Assembly: GCF_008831285.2 (NCBI RefSeq)
Contig: NC_045147.1
Location: forward strand, 2,258,001 to 2,322,000
DNA: 64,000 nt
Source: Nymphaea colorata
Lineage: Eukaryota > Streptophyta > Magnoliopsida > Nymphaeales > Nymphaeaceae
Direction of reading: 5' to 3'
In this document: positions 1 to 11,599 of the stretch, piece by piece
How positions within the stretch are numbered: the stretch's first letter is position 1
Layout of the letters: each line of letters begins with the position of its first letter
The notes under the pieces: model-generated
The model's input: only the letters and a program-made list of their open reading frames with translations
Databases searched by the model: none
Told to the model about the DNA's origin: nothing
Translations under genes and position numbers: made by a program

Positions 1-59
1 CACCTAGTCCATTAAACTACATTAAATATGATTACACTCAATAACATAGTTATAAATAA

Positions 60-305
60 TGTTTTGGAGCTTTAAATGGTTAGGTTTTCTCAGGTATAAA
101 GCTTGAAAAAAACGAAAAAAAAAAAAGTAAAAATGAGAGAAAAATAAAATAAGTAAGAAACTAATAACACAAACATCAAAAAATAAGTAGATTTACAATA
201 AATAATAAATAGAAAGTGAAAAAACACGTTAAAAACATGTTTTTTCATTTTTAACGTTTTTTAAAAAATACATTTTTTAAAGTTTTAAATGGTTATTTAA
301 TTGAG
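60..305 (+). repeat. AT-rich dispersed repeat, copy A
   Basis: An AT-rich block that starts with a TTTTGGAGCTTTAAATGG-type stretch and ends with AAAGTTTTAAATGGTTATTT. The reverse complement of 3,015-3,305 shows the same order of landmarks, including the shared stretch GTAAGAAACTAATAACACAA. The two copies therefore belong to one family in inverted orientation, about 2.7 kb apart. No coding potential and no clear target-site duplication were seen; it could be a MITE or a piece of a larger element. Confidence 0.7.
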
Positions 306-2290
306 AATGGAAGGGGTAGCTATTACACGCTCGCGCTATCTATGGGGTATCCAGGCTTACGCTACAATCCTCTTTTGTGTAATTTATTTTACTTCAATCG
401 ATCAAGGAGGAGAAAATGAGAAGAGGGGGTACATGCACAGGCAGCAGCTTTTGGTGAGCAATATTTTTTCATAACCACATCGGATGGACCTCCCGAGATG
501 TTGAACAGTTAAAGCCTTCATCTTCTCCAAACCCCCCAAGGTGATTAAACACTTGCCGGAAAAGAACACCCGCACACAAACCAAAAAGGTTTTTTCAATT
601 CTTTCATTTCATGTACTTTAACTGTTTATTTCTTTAGAGCGAGAGAGCCTTTGTCTGATCCAAGTGCGAGTACTCCACAAAAGGACAAAAAAAAAGTCCC
701 TCTCTCACTCTCTCTCACACACACATGACATGGGCCAGTGTAAGACGTCTCAGGTTCGATTCTCGTGAGAGGACCCCCACCCCCTCTGTTACGAGAATAG
801 GTCATTGATTTTAACAATTAGCAAATGATGGAAATTAAGTTTAAAAAATGGTAACTTAGTTGTATTAATAAAAGACTTAGTTATCCTTCAAATAAGGAGA
901 GTGATGTTGATTAACAGAAGTTCATCTGTTTTCTTCTTTGAGACGACATACTTCAGTCTCTAGAAAATGCAACCTGATTTCAATTTTCCTTAACTTCATA
1001 TCCATGATATGATCTTAATAAAATCAATAGCCTAAACGATTTTGATATATATATATATATATGTATATGAGTTTACTCAAAACACGCACTATACTATATC
1101 ATCGCTAAGAGATCTCAAGCTTTTTTCTTTTTTAGTGCAAGAGAGAGGACACACACCAAAAGCTGTGCATTTCCTTTAATGCAAAAGATAGAGCATGTTC
1201 ACCGAGAAAGGTGTCATGCTCATGGTTGAAGCTGAGCTAATATCAACTCATTTTGGGTCCAACAAGGAAGCGCACAGTGTCTTTAACATATCCCTAATTG
1301 GTTATATGAAAGTGGGTTCCCCACCTAAGTGCTTCTAGGACAGCAGTTTGTGGCACACCCTTGCTTGTTCCATGAGGAAATGATGTTACAACTTAACAAG
1401 TAATATTCTACTTTCTTGCCAGCTCCATCTCAACCATTGGCAGTGAATCCTTTCCTATTGCATCATCATCATTATTACCTCTCTCTCTCTTCCTTTGAGT
1501 GCCGGGGGAAGCTAGAATTTCACCTCCATAGAGCCATGTGACCAGTAAATAAAATTTTTTGAAAATTTTACCGAGGGCCAACCCTAAATTTTTTCAAATT
1601 TTACAGAGGCGAACAAAAACTTTAAATTTCGAAAATTTACAGAAGAGGGAAAAGAGCATGCAACTCTAGGCATCGGGCCGAGCCAGACTTAATCGGGCCC
1701 ATCTGGGATGGCCCAATATGTTATCAGGCCGAACCGGTGCCTTTTTTTTGGGTTCAATCTCGAGCCCGAGTTGAACCGGGTACCAGGTACCCGTCAGGTA
1801 CTCAACCCACCCAAACCTTAGGGCCCTCGCTCCTGCCTTGCCCACCTTACCTCCGCCCTTGGAACTAAGCAAATTCTAACTTTTGATTCTATATTTTCCA
1901 CAAGAACCAAGAAACACACTGCTAGAGAAGCAAAAGCCAGTGTCCCCACATCTTCAAAAGCCTCTTAGTTTCAAACTATGTTAACCTTGATAGGCTGCTT
2001 TCTTCATCTTTATGATTATGATGACCGACTTATTAGAACACTAGAGCTGAGTGGTCCACTTCTGTTGTTTTTGGCAATGTGTATCCGAATCAAACAGAGA
2101 CAATGAAGATTATGTTTTGTATGACACAGGGCCTCGCATTTTCGGAACTTTTAAATCATTTTTAGTTTTCAATTCTTATAAAAAAAACCAATTTGTGTCC
2201 AAAGAATGCGTATCGGGATATCTTCCCATAGGGCCTATTTGGCACACTGAAGAGTATGCAACTACCTTAATTTTTTAGGGCAAATCCATG
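306..2290. other. Intergenic, no gene recognised
   Basis: AT-rich sequence with short open frames that look like chance. It holds a CT/CA-rich tract near 690-725, a possible RNA polymerase III B-box near 753, a short (TA)n at 1,046-1,065, and a GC-richer patch near 1,665-1,820 with repeated GGGCC and CCCGAG words typical of decayed repeats. Confidence 0.6.
700..800 (+). repeat. Possible tRNA-derived SINE remnant
   Basis: The stretch CAGGTTCGATTCTCG near 752-766 matches a polymerase III B-box (GGTTCGANNC) and follows a TGGGCCAGTGTAAG stretch that could be a decayed A-box about 20 bases upstream. No poly-A tail or flanking duplication was found, so this is only a candidate. Confidence 0.3.
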
Positions 2291-3014
2291 AATAAATTGA
2301 CTCATACACTGCGTCACCACATTTTTTTTTTATTTTTAAGTCTTTAAGAATAATTCAAAACATTTCAAATTGTTTCAAAAAATGAAAATAAACAATTTAC
2401 AAACTTGTTTTTTTTTTTCTATTAGGATACGTATCCAGTCACATGCTCTACACGGTTGTAGTTATTGCTGAAATTGATTGGGGCTTTCTCTTTCTAAGAT
2501 CAAGTATCTGGAAAAGGGAAGGGCACCCATCATATAGTCTTCTTTCTCTTTTCAGAATCGTTATATGAAACTGGGTCATAATAATAGGGAGGGAGACATT
2601 AAATATGGGTTCTTCATTTGGACTGTACCATTTAAAAGCCACCTATCAATTAGGTTCAAAAATTAAAAGGGTGGGCTTCTTGGTGCTTAGTGGCATTTTG
2701 GGCAACTTGTCTGGCGTTATTTTGCTCTTTTAAAAGCTATTGTGTTCCAATCAATTTTCCTTAATGATGGTGGCCCAAGAATGGCAGTTGAAAACTGCCC
2801 ACAACGAAATGTGAAATGTCATTCGTGCCCCTCATCTATTGGTATATTTATCATTGATATTTTTGTGGCTCAATGTGATTTCTTATTGTAAGCTCTAAGA
2901 CAAAAAATTGATAAATTTTGCCATCTTGAGAGAGAGTCCATGAATTAAGAAGTCTCAAGTATAGTCACAAAAAGCACTTTTTCGAAAAAAAATGCGAAAA
3001 AAAATGATAAATTA
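2291..3014. other. Intergenic, nothing recognised
   Basis: AT-rich, with homopolymer A and T runs. No coding-like stretch, terminal repeats or structured RNA were seen. Confidence 0.6.
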
Positions 3015-3305
3015 AATTACCATTTAAAACTTTAAAAAACTCGTTTTTTGAAAAAAAACATTAAAAACGAAAAAAACGAGTTTATAAAGCGCTCTTTTGT
3101 GTTTTTTTATTTTTTTCATTTTTGTCATGCCAAACAGCTTTTTTATTTTTTAATTTGTATTTGTTGCAAATCTATTTACCTTTGATGTTTGTGTTATTAG
3201 TTTCTTACTTTTTAAAAAAAAAAATTTAAATTTTTACTATATTTTTCTTGCTTTTTTCAAGTTTGTCGTATTATACTCGAGAAAAACCTCACCATTTAAA
3301 ACTCC
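3015..3305 (-). repeat. AT-rich dispersed repeat, copy B (inverted)
   Basis: Inverted relative of 60-305. Read on the minus strand it begins with GGTTTTGGAGTTTTAAATGG and ends with AAAGTTTTAAATGGTAATTT, with the shared middle GTAAGAAACTAATAACACAA. Copy B has an extra stretch around GCTGTTTGGCATGAC that copy A lacks. Confidence 0.7.
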
Positions 3306-3914
3306 AAAACCTTATTTGTGACTATGATCTTAATACTGTCATTTCTCGACCTCCTGATCCAAACTTACCTTCAATTTAAACATTTAAACAACAACACAGC
3401 AACTTATATTAATTTTTAAAAATAAACCTTCTTAACATTTTGTAATTGTCAACCACAACCATAAGTTTGACCCAGATACCAAGAAACACCAGTTGACAAA
3501 TCCAGCTCTTATTGAATTATATAAAACCACTACACTACACTGCAGGTTGGGGTTTGGAAAGGGCCCAATAAAACTCAAAGGACACCTCACACCATCCAGC
3601 TTTGTTCTGCATAATAAATATAAAAGGGTATCGCCACAAATAATAATAATAACAAAAACGAATTATGCTGTCGACAACGCCATACTCGTGACACTACGTC
3701 AAGCTTTGATATTATTCTTCTCATAACAAAATTGCAATTTGCATGGCCTACGAGGAGGCAAAACGTAAAACCCTGTCTTCTTCTGTTGCAGGTAAAATAA
3801 AATTGGAGGAGATAACATTAAGGATCGAAGGCTGCTATGAAATTTATGTGGGGAGTACTCATCAATTACAATCTAATTTGAGTAGAGACAGCAAGACACT
3901 AAATATATAGCTAA
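3306..3914. other. Intergenic, nothing recognised
   Basis: AT-rich sequence. A 77-codon open frame at 3,493-3,726 has no recognisable motif and no supporting context, so it is not called as a gene. Confidence 0.5.
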
Positions 3915-3980
3915 CAAATTTTTAATTGACTATGGGCAGTGGCCTAACCCATCCAACAAGTAGCTCCGCTACCGCTCGTA
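3915..3980 (+). mobile_element. hAT MITE, truncated 3' end
   Basis: The stretch from TGGGCAGTGGCC to CCAACAAGTAGCTCCGCTAC closely resembles the right end of the 179-bp hAT MITE at 16,287-16,465. No left end was found about 180 bases upstream, so this looks like a fragment. Confidence 0.5.
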
Positions 3981-4027
3981 GGACGACTTCATATAACTGG
4001 ACCTAAGTTCACTCAAGTTTCAACAAT

Positions 4028-4138
4028 GAATTAACGTTTCAAAGAGTAAGACGGCCCTTACAGAGAATTAACGTTTCAAAGGGTAAGACGGCCCCTACAG
4101 AGAATTAACATTTCAAAGAGTAAGACGGCCGCTACAAA
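4028..4138 (+). repeat. 37-bp tandem triplication
   Basis: Three head-to-tail copies starting at 4,028, 4,065 and 4,102. Each has the order GAATTAACGTTTCAAAG, then GTAAGACGGCC, then CTACA, with a few substitutions between copies. Confidence 0.95.
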
Positions 4139-6098
4139 GACCCCGCCTGCCTTCACTTCTGAAATTAAAGTGTTGCACATGTATCATTTGTAGTTTAGAA
4201 AAATAACACCTACAAAAAACTAACTCGTGGATGAGATGACCGGACTTTAATTATAGGAGAGACTGACATCTAAATGGCAAAAACCCAATTTTCATACGTG
4301 TGTGATCTCAAAGATACGAACGAAGAAGAAGCCACAGAGGTCCGGCGGCCAACTTGGCTTGTATGGCCGCGCAAGTTGCTTCTCTCCCAAGTCAGTCAAA
4401 AGGAGGATCCGTTGGGCCATGATATTAACGTCTGCGACCACCACTCTTTCTAGGAATCGCAATCACGTACCCCCAGCTCATAATTTTTTTTTGGCTACAT
4501 ACCTGCCGTTTTTCCTTTTTTTTCTTCCCACTTTTGCTGCCTGGCCCATTAATTCCTGCAACCGATTCTGGAAAAAGTAAGCATCGAAACAGTATCTTCC
4601 CATAATTGGGCACAGTTGGTGACTTTCCCTCTCTCCCGGACCACTCTTCTCCGTCGGCCCATCCGTCTTCTCAGTTGAGACTGCATCCATTTTTGCCCCT
4701 AAGAGAGGACCTTTTTGGATTTTTTTTCAATTTTTTGTTCTTCGTTTTAGTCTGAGTGAGACATAAAAAGAAGAAGGAAGTATTGTTGTTAACTTGATAT
4801 GAATGAAAAAACGGAGAGGGTCTAGTCTTTCTATTTATGCACCTGATCTAGAAGAGGGCCTAGGATAGGTTGCTTTTTCAGTAGAATCGATTTGGTTGGG
4901 AATTTGTTGCCTTTTTTGTTTTCTCAATGCCAAGATCCTTACTTTGATTGAAGCAGAACTGATATTGGAGTTTTTGTCAAGAACTTGATGTAAGGATGAT
5001 TGTTTACCAAAAAGAAAAAGTTATTTGAATGGTTCTATAACCCGTTTCAGTTGTTTCATTACTATAAAAAAAGCACATGACCACTGGGAAGTTCTCACCT
5101 TGGCGTTATACATTTTCGATTTAACCCGCGATTTTAGAAGAAGATTAATGCATTCAATGAGAGCAGTAAATTTAGTGCTAAGTGTGGTCAAATAGAGATG
5201 CGGTACCACAAATAAATTCCCGTCCTCAAAGGTGAAAAACGATTTTTCTTTAACCACATTTACTTTCAAGCTACAAATTCGACATATAGACCAAACTAAC
5301 CAGGCATCAGTCAGCACGTAACCCTTTCAAGAAGGGTTGCTTCATAACAGGGGCGGTTTTGAATCTTAAAGTCAGAGGTTCATGGCGGAGAGATGTCCCT
5401 ACCCATTCCACAGAGACGCGAGAGAGAGAGAGGGAAAAGGACAAATCACAGGAGAGGTTGTGTCTGCGGGGGCAGTACAAGCCTGCTCTGCCTCTCGGGA
5501 ATCAAATTCACCAGCATTTAAAACGCCGTTAAACGAAAACAGAGAAAGTACACGCTCTCCTCTCCGGTTAGCCTTTATCGAGTTCTGAGTCTGTTTTTCC
5601 GGCGACTCAGAAAAAGAAGAAGGCCTCTTCTCTTTTATCAACCACTCCCCACATTAATTGTCGGCTCACAGAGAAGGCCCCTCACTCCCTTATTAATCAA
5701 CAGGCAGAAACACCAGAAGCTTAATCCACCACCGCCGCTTTAGAGTAACTGAGGATTAAACTAATAGGGCTGAACAGATGCTTTTGAGGAAAAGAAAGAA
5801 TAAAGAAGAATATAAAGAGGGAGTTCAAGTATCTGCCATGTTGGTATTTACCGTTATTATTGTTCAGCACTTTTTTTTTCGATCTCCATGTCATCTGCCC
5901 CCTGTATCTTAAATTTCCAGAGACCAGCTTGACCAGTCAAAGAGTGACAGACCATTCTCAAGCGACAAATCTTCCGCTTGAATTTTTTTTTTTTTCAGCA
6001 GGGAAAAAGGGCAAAAAGAGCGAAAAGGGAACGGATGATAGAGGATAAAAAAAAATTACACGTATAAAGGAATGAAGCATCATCAGAAGAGAGTACAC

Positions 6099-6125
6099 CT
6101 CTCTCTCTCTCTCTCTCTCTCTCTC
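6099..6125 (+). repeat. (CT)n microsatellite
   Basis: About 13 uninterrupted CT units. Confidence 0.95.
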
Positions 6126-6352
6126 AGAGTCAGTAAGGTGCTTTTCTCTGCTTTTGATGCTTCCTTGGCCCTTATAACCCTTTACCCTCACCAACTTTGC
6201 AGCAAGGCACTGTAAAAGCAGAATTCAACACAAATAGTCCCCACATACCAAGGAAAAAGCCACAAAATAAATCAAGATTAAACCAGAGAGATACCTCTGC
6301 ATCTTTTCTTTTCTTTCTTTTTTTACCAACTTTGAATTCCTGTCAATCTTAC

Positions 6353-6356
<4 letters not shown>

Positions 6357-6398
<42 letters not shown>
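6357..6398 (+). repeat. (CT)n microsatellite
   Basis: About 20 uninterrupted CT units, roughly 390 bases beyond the PIP5K stop codon, in or just past its 3' UTR. Confidence 0.95.
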
Positions 6399-6401
<3 letters not shown>

Positions 6402-6787
6402 CAATTATTTGAATTTGCACCCAAAACCTCGAATTGGGTACCAAGACAGAAGGAAAAAAGAAAAAAAGAGGACAAATTAATCCCCAATCCCACCATCTAC
6501 ATGTACAAATTCTGCGAACGTTTCACCACGGCTGAGGGTCCAAAATTCAGCCTCTGTATCATCGTTAAGCGGCTACCAGGAGCGCCCAGGTCGGATTTGC
6601 TTTCTCATTCACAAAAATTGCCATTCCACAACTTAAGCTAACGGAGCAGCTTCCTGCTGCCCTGCAGCTGAAAGGAAGAGCATGACCAATCTGACTCCTT
6701 CCCTGGGCCATCTAATCCACAAGTGCACTCTGGCCTTCACCTCCCAGTTTGTGGCCCACTGTTGCCAAAACAATGCCATGATCCTGA

Positions 6788-9700
6788 TCAGCAATCCTCC
6801 ATGAAAATTCTGTTAATGAAATCCCTGAATCTCTTAGAGTATAGTTTTGGGTCCACAGCAGATATCGAGATTGGATCAACCTGGAAAGATTTGTAGGCAT
6901 GTTCTAATTTCTTGGTGATATCGTAGTCTTGAAGTATGTCAATTATCCCAAAATAGAGGATCACATCATAGACTTCGCCTGCTGGCGATCCACCACCATT
7001 TAACTGTATGTAATCAAAATCACTTCTCCTAACCACTTGCTCCACTCTAGCAGGCATATTGGCACCAAGACGAACCAATGGCTTGCTGCAGACAAGATAA
7101 ACACAATTAGATTATTTGAGACTGATAAATTCTATTTCTGTTGTGGGCTGGTTGAGATGGATAAAATGTTGGATAATTTCAAACATATAAAATACAGATG
7201 CACTTCAATAACAAAGGTCGAAATGTAAATTGCACAACTACTTAAAAAAAAAAATCTACGCATCACTAGGATTTTTTTTTTTTCAAACGACAAGAGTAAT
7301 CACAGGCATTTTAGGCTGCAGGCATATTTAATTTCTAAATTAATAGAATAGGCCTTTGTGGGTTCGAGAAAATAGTAGAAAGAAAATGGACATAAAGCAT
7401 GTCACACAGAAACCAAATGTTTTCTAGATTCCATGTTTCAAAGATTTTTAGCCCAGGATGGACACACCAAAAAAAAAACAGCTTTTCTGATGGCTGGATA
7501 TGCTTTGAGAGAATAGAAACAAGTGAAGATATTGAGCAAGTGCATCTTGCAAATAGAACAAGCAAAAGATGGCATTATCAGGTTAACAAATTTCAGACTG
7601 AAAACCTGAATCGTAACTATGAAAGCACAATATGTGACATACCAAGAAGCCATATTGCGACCTTTATCCTGGTAAAACCCAGCTGGGCATGTTTCTCCTT
7701 TGCCTGGAAAGCAAATGCTAATTATGAATTAATTCTAGATTAATCAAGGTTGTGGTGAACACTGATCAAGTACCATTCCAAATTTCAGATGTAGATGCCA
7801 ACAACTTACAAGGTGAGCTATAAGCAGTCCTGGACGTGAATGGATCGCAAAAGTGAACACCAACCAACAGACTGTAGTCCATGATCCGTTCTGCCTCCAA
7901 GAATTGGCAGTCTCTGTCAATTTGCCTGAAAATGGTAGCACAAAATGAAACATTAGAAAACAGAAAAGGCATATATTTGAAAACAGTTGATTAGTCCAAT
8001 TCACACTTGGAATAGCAAAATATCACAAACCTAAGCAGATCCTGGAACCAAGATCTCTCAAGGCGGAATACAAAATTAAGATCAAGGTCCTTGAGGGTGG
8101 TCGTCTCGTCAATCTCTCCCTCGGGCTTGTCCGTAGAACGACCATACGAAGAACCCTTGAGATCAAACCGCCGGTGTATTCGATGCTCAGAGCAGAACAG
8201 ATTGCCCATTATAATGAACCGCACCTGATTTCGGGCATAATATTTAATTAGAACAGTTTATGCAAATTTCCCTCAACTGATCACAAACACATCTCAGTAA
8301 GTTTCATGGACCCTCACTTTTGGACCACCAACAGGCTTCACACAGTGAACACCATAAAATCTTGTAACGAGTGAGTTCTCATACTCACGAATGTGATAAT
8401 AATAACTGGGAAGCATCCGAAGCAGAACCTGTCAATACACAGAATCAAGAAAACAACAGGGCCATCAACAACCTATGCTTGTGTACTAAATTAAATCTTT
8501 GAAAACAAGACCAAAATTTAGAGGAAGCAATTGCTTCCAAAGCATACCTTCACTTCTGATTTCTTCACAGTCTTTATCATGAAGCGGTCGTCATGTGTGA
8601 GGTAGAAGAAACTACCACTTTTACCAGGAGAGGACAGCTCCCTAAGAGCATCACTCCCACAAATAGACATCATGTATTCACCAGGGTCAATCTTGAATAG
8701 GTGACGCAGGTGTCTGATGACATAGAACAATACCACAATTAATTAACATTATCCAGCCGCAGCAACTTTTAACAGGAAAAAAAAAAGTCACAAAATAACA
8801 ACAGTAGAAGGTTCAACTAAAGACACTATTGTAACCTAAAGGTATCAATTATCAACAACAGTAGGAATTCTGCAAGAAACAGAAAAAGAACTCATCTAAA
8901 ATAAAAAGTCCCACTGAACTGTCACAGAATTACTCTTTAGTAACTGAGAATCAATTTCATGACCCAGTAAGAACAGAATTCCAAAAGCAACTGAAAGCCT
9001 AAGCCAGAGTAAAGTAGGCCAAGGACTGTTCAAGGCCGTGAGTGTCTATGAAGATAGTCAGAAAGTATGATCAATCTCAATTAAAGAGCCAGACATCAAT
9101 AGCAAGGGAAGCCAGTATCAGAGAAGCAAACAAAATTTGGCAAACTAGTAAAGAATGAAAGTTGTAATTGCTGTCTGGGTCAAGATAGCAGACCTAAAAA
9201 CAGCTGGGCAGTAATCTTTCCATCTGAAGTCTACAGATTGATGCGGAGGAGTAGTCTTTGACCCTTCTGGTGGAAATCTGGTCCAGACTCTCTCCTTTGG
9301 ATCAAAATCAGCCGGCTTTAGCTCCTGCATGGATGACGCCGAGGTCTTCCCAACCGCATACCTATATTAGGAGAACCGAAAAAAAATAAAAAAAATCAGA
9401 AACCAATGTCTACAGAAACTAGGGTCGGCTACTTCATCAACAAAACCACCACTCACCCTTATCCCGGTAAAAGTAAGACCACCATCTAAAAGAAAAAGAA
9501 GAACCCACATTATCCACACGAAGAACACGCATTTTAAACATCATTACAACCCAAAACTATCCTCAGAATACCCGAAGGGAATTATGGCAATTGATAGAAA
9601 TACAAGAAAACTCCAAAATCGCCATTTAAATTTGTAAAAAGAAGGTCATCGTCTATGCGAAAAAAGTCATGAACATGGCCCAAGACGATCTTCGGAACGT

Positions 9701-11071
9701 ATGCACCAAATTCCACAAAAAAGGAAGGCATACTAAGACCCTTAATCAATGGAGAATCTGTAGAAAAATTTAGATAAGAAGCCAACTGTTAATCAAATTT
9801 TTTCCACGAAAAAGAGAGGGCAATCTCAATCACCACGTACAACAAAAATAGACGCTGAAAATTTTCTTTTGGAAATCAAGAGAAACCCATCCGAGGACAA
9901 GTAAAAACGCTAGAAAACCAACAGCAAAACCCAAACAAAACCAACGCCTAATGCGTAAAAGGAGAAAAGCGGAAGAAGAAACTGATTACCTTATTCCTAG
10001 TTGTAGGTTCAGCATCAAGTCGTAATTCTTATGTCCCTTCAGTATGGCATGACCCTGTTTCTTCGCCTCGCCGGAGAATCTACCAGGTGTGCACCTTCTA
10101 AGGTACCCAAGACCACCTCCTCCGTAGAAAGCCTCTTTCCAAAAGACCGAGCTCCCATCGACGATATCGCAGGTGATATCGCCCCCTTCGCCGTCCGACT
10201 CCCATATACAAATCCGATCAAAGTTTCGGCTAAACCTCCCGTCTGCCGACGACCTCTTCCTCGTGACCATCCCCCCTCCTCCAGCTCCTCCTCTAAGCCC
10301 TCCCCCTTCAAGGCTCCAACATTCCTTGAGTCCAGTTTTCGAACTCCGGCGTCGCAATGTTGCCGGATAGAAGCTTCCGTCCGACCACTTAAACACCCCC
10401 TCGCCTGCCGGAATACCATTCTCCCACTGCCCCTCGTACCGGCTCCCGTCCTTCCAGACAAGGACCCCCTTCCCGCAGATAAAGCCGCAGCGCCATTCTC
10501 CGTCATACTCGTTTCCGTCCTTCCAGACGTACCGCCCCTTACCCTCCTGTAAATTCCTCTTCCAATAACCCTCGTAGATATCTCCATTCGCGTAAGTCTT
10601 CCGGCCGAAGCCGCTCTTCTGATTATCCGACCACATTCCCCTGTAGGTGTCGCCACCGGCGCCGGTGAAGGTACCTGACCCGTCCATGAACCCGGCCTTG
10701 AACTCGCCCTCGTAGGTGGCACCGGAGGGCCACGAGAACTTCCCCTTGCCGGAGGTCTTTCCGTCACGCCACTCCCCCTCGTACATGCACCCGTCGGACC
10801 AGAGGTACTTGCCGACGCCGTGAGGCACGTTTCCGGCGAACTCCCCCGAGTAGATGTCGCCGTTCGGCAGGATCCTTTCGACGATGCGAGGCTCGCGCGC
10901 GATGGTAGAGGTGGTCGTAGTAGGGAGGAAGAGATAGGTGGTGGGCGTGACCCTCTTAGCCGTCTGCGGTCGGCGAGATGATGGCTCCGAGCTCGACACA
11001 ACGACCTCCTCCAACTCCTCCTCTCCCTGCTTCATTTCCTCTCCGCATTCATCGAGTCGCCCGCAACCCAC
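6788..11071 (-). CDS. PIP5K: Phosphatidylinositol 4-phosphate 5-kinase with MORN repeats
   Basis: Phosphorylates PI4P to PI(4,5)P2, usually at the plasma membrane. Eight coding exons (minus): 11071-9990, 9361-9194, 8713-8548, 8428-8318, 8224-8031, 7925-7810, 7703-7643, 7085-6788. All introns are GT-AG; the exons total 2,196 nt (731 aa plus stop). Residues 74-236 hold seven MORN repeats and part of an eighth, spaced exactly 23 residues (YSGEF at 74, YEGEW at 97, YEGEF at 120 and so on). A Gly-rich linker (about 240-345) precedes the kinase domain: SPGKSGS 445-451, Lys464 in [13 protein letters not shown] 527-535, IMDYSLLVG from 588, Asp682 in IID, then the activation loop to about 715. Length and wording recall the Arabidopsis PIP5K4/5/6 group, which is inference. 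The start is the first ATG of the long GC-rich exon 1. No defect is visible. Confidence 0.97.
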
Positions 11072-11290
11072 CTCTCCGTTACACAGAGAGAGAGAGATAG
11101 AGAGAAAGAAAGAGAGGCCGCAGGCGTATCAGAGACAAAGAGAGAGAGATGAGCAAAAGAAGAAGGATTCTCCCTTGAGAGAAGAGAGAGAGACAGACAG
11201 AGAGAAGAACCCAGCAGGAAGGCTTTTATCCGCGAGAGAGAGAGAGAGAGTGAGACAGAGAGGAGCGAGGAGAGAATGAAGAAAACACCC
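11072..11290 (-). promoter_or_regulatory. PIP5K 5' leader, pyrimidine-rich
   Basis: On the plus strand this is a run of GA and GAA microsatellites, so the sense leader is CT-rich, as is common in plant 5' UTRs. It joins the start codon directly. An intron in the leader cannot be excluded from sequence alone. Confidence 0.6.
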
Positions 11291-11430
11291 TAAAAATTCT
11301 CCCTCATACTCTCTCGCCTCAGTCCTCAGCACCCTCAGAAACTCCAAAACGATAAAAAGAAAACCATTTCAAAATAATATCATGTCCCTATGAAAATCTC
11401 TACATGGGGATTTTAATGCAAAAAGAAAAA

Positions 11431-11440
11431 TTATAAATAT
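11431..11440 (-). promoter_or_regulatory. Candidate TATA box for PIP5K
   Basis: On the sense strand the sequence reads ATATTTATAA. It lies about 150 bases before the CT-rich leader and 360 bases before the start codon. It is one of few TATA-like words in an otherwise CpG-rich stretch. Confidence 0.3.
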
Positions 11441-11599
11441 GAAAACAACATGCGTCCTCTGTAAATCAGGAGAGAGAAATAAAACAGGAGAGAGAAACTG
11501 CGATGCAGAGAGAAGTAGAAGGAAGGGACTGCAAAAAGAGCAAAGAAGAAAGCCGTTCGGAGGGAAAAAAAAAATTAAAAGAGGGGAGAGGGAGAAGGG

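Larger units (their letters stand above)
4139..6480. other. Intergenic downstream of PIP5K
   Basis: No gene recognised. The stretch 4,310-4,690 is GC-richer and has overlapping short frames on both strands with no domain. 5,340-5,720 is purine-rich with some CpG and could be a leader or promoter of an unidentified transcript. A 98-codon minus frame at 5,021-5,317 has no recognisable motif. Two long (CT)n tracts close the interval. Confidence 0.5.

Noticed and set aside
752-766. Complete tRNA gene
   Set aside because: A B-box-like word is present but no cloverleaf can be drawn around it: there is no matching acceptor stem or anticodon arm.
5021-5317. 98-codon minus-strand frame as a small gene
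   Set aside because: No recognised motif, no homologous second copy, and composition like surrounding non-coding DNA.
10031-11001. Long open frames on both strands over PIP5K exon 1 (173 and 320 codons)
   Set aside because: They overlap a clear MORN-PIP5K exon; GC-rich coding DNA leaves other frames open. They contain no domain.
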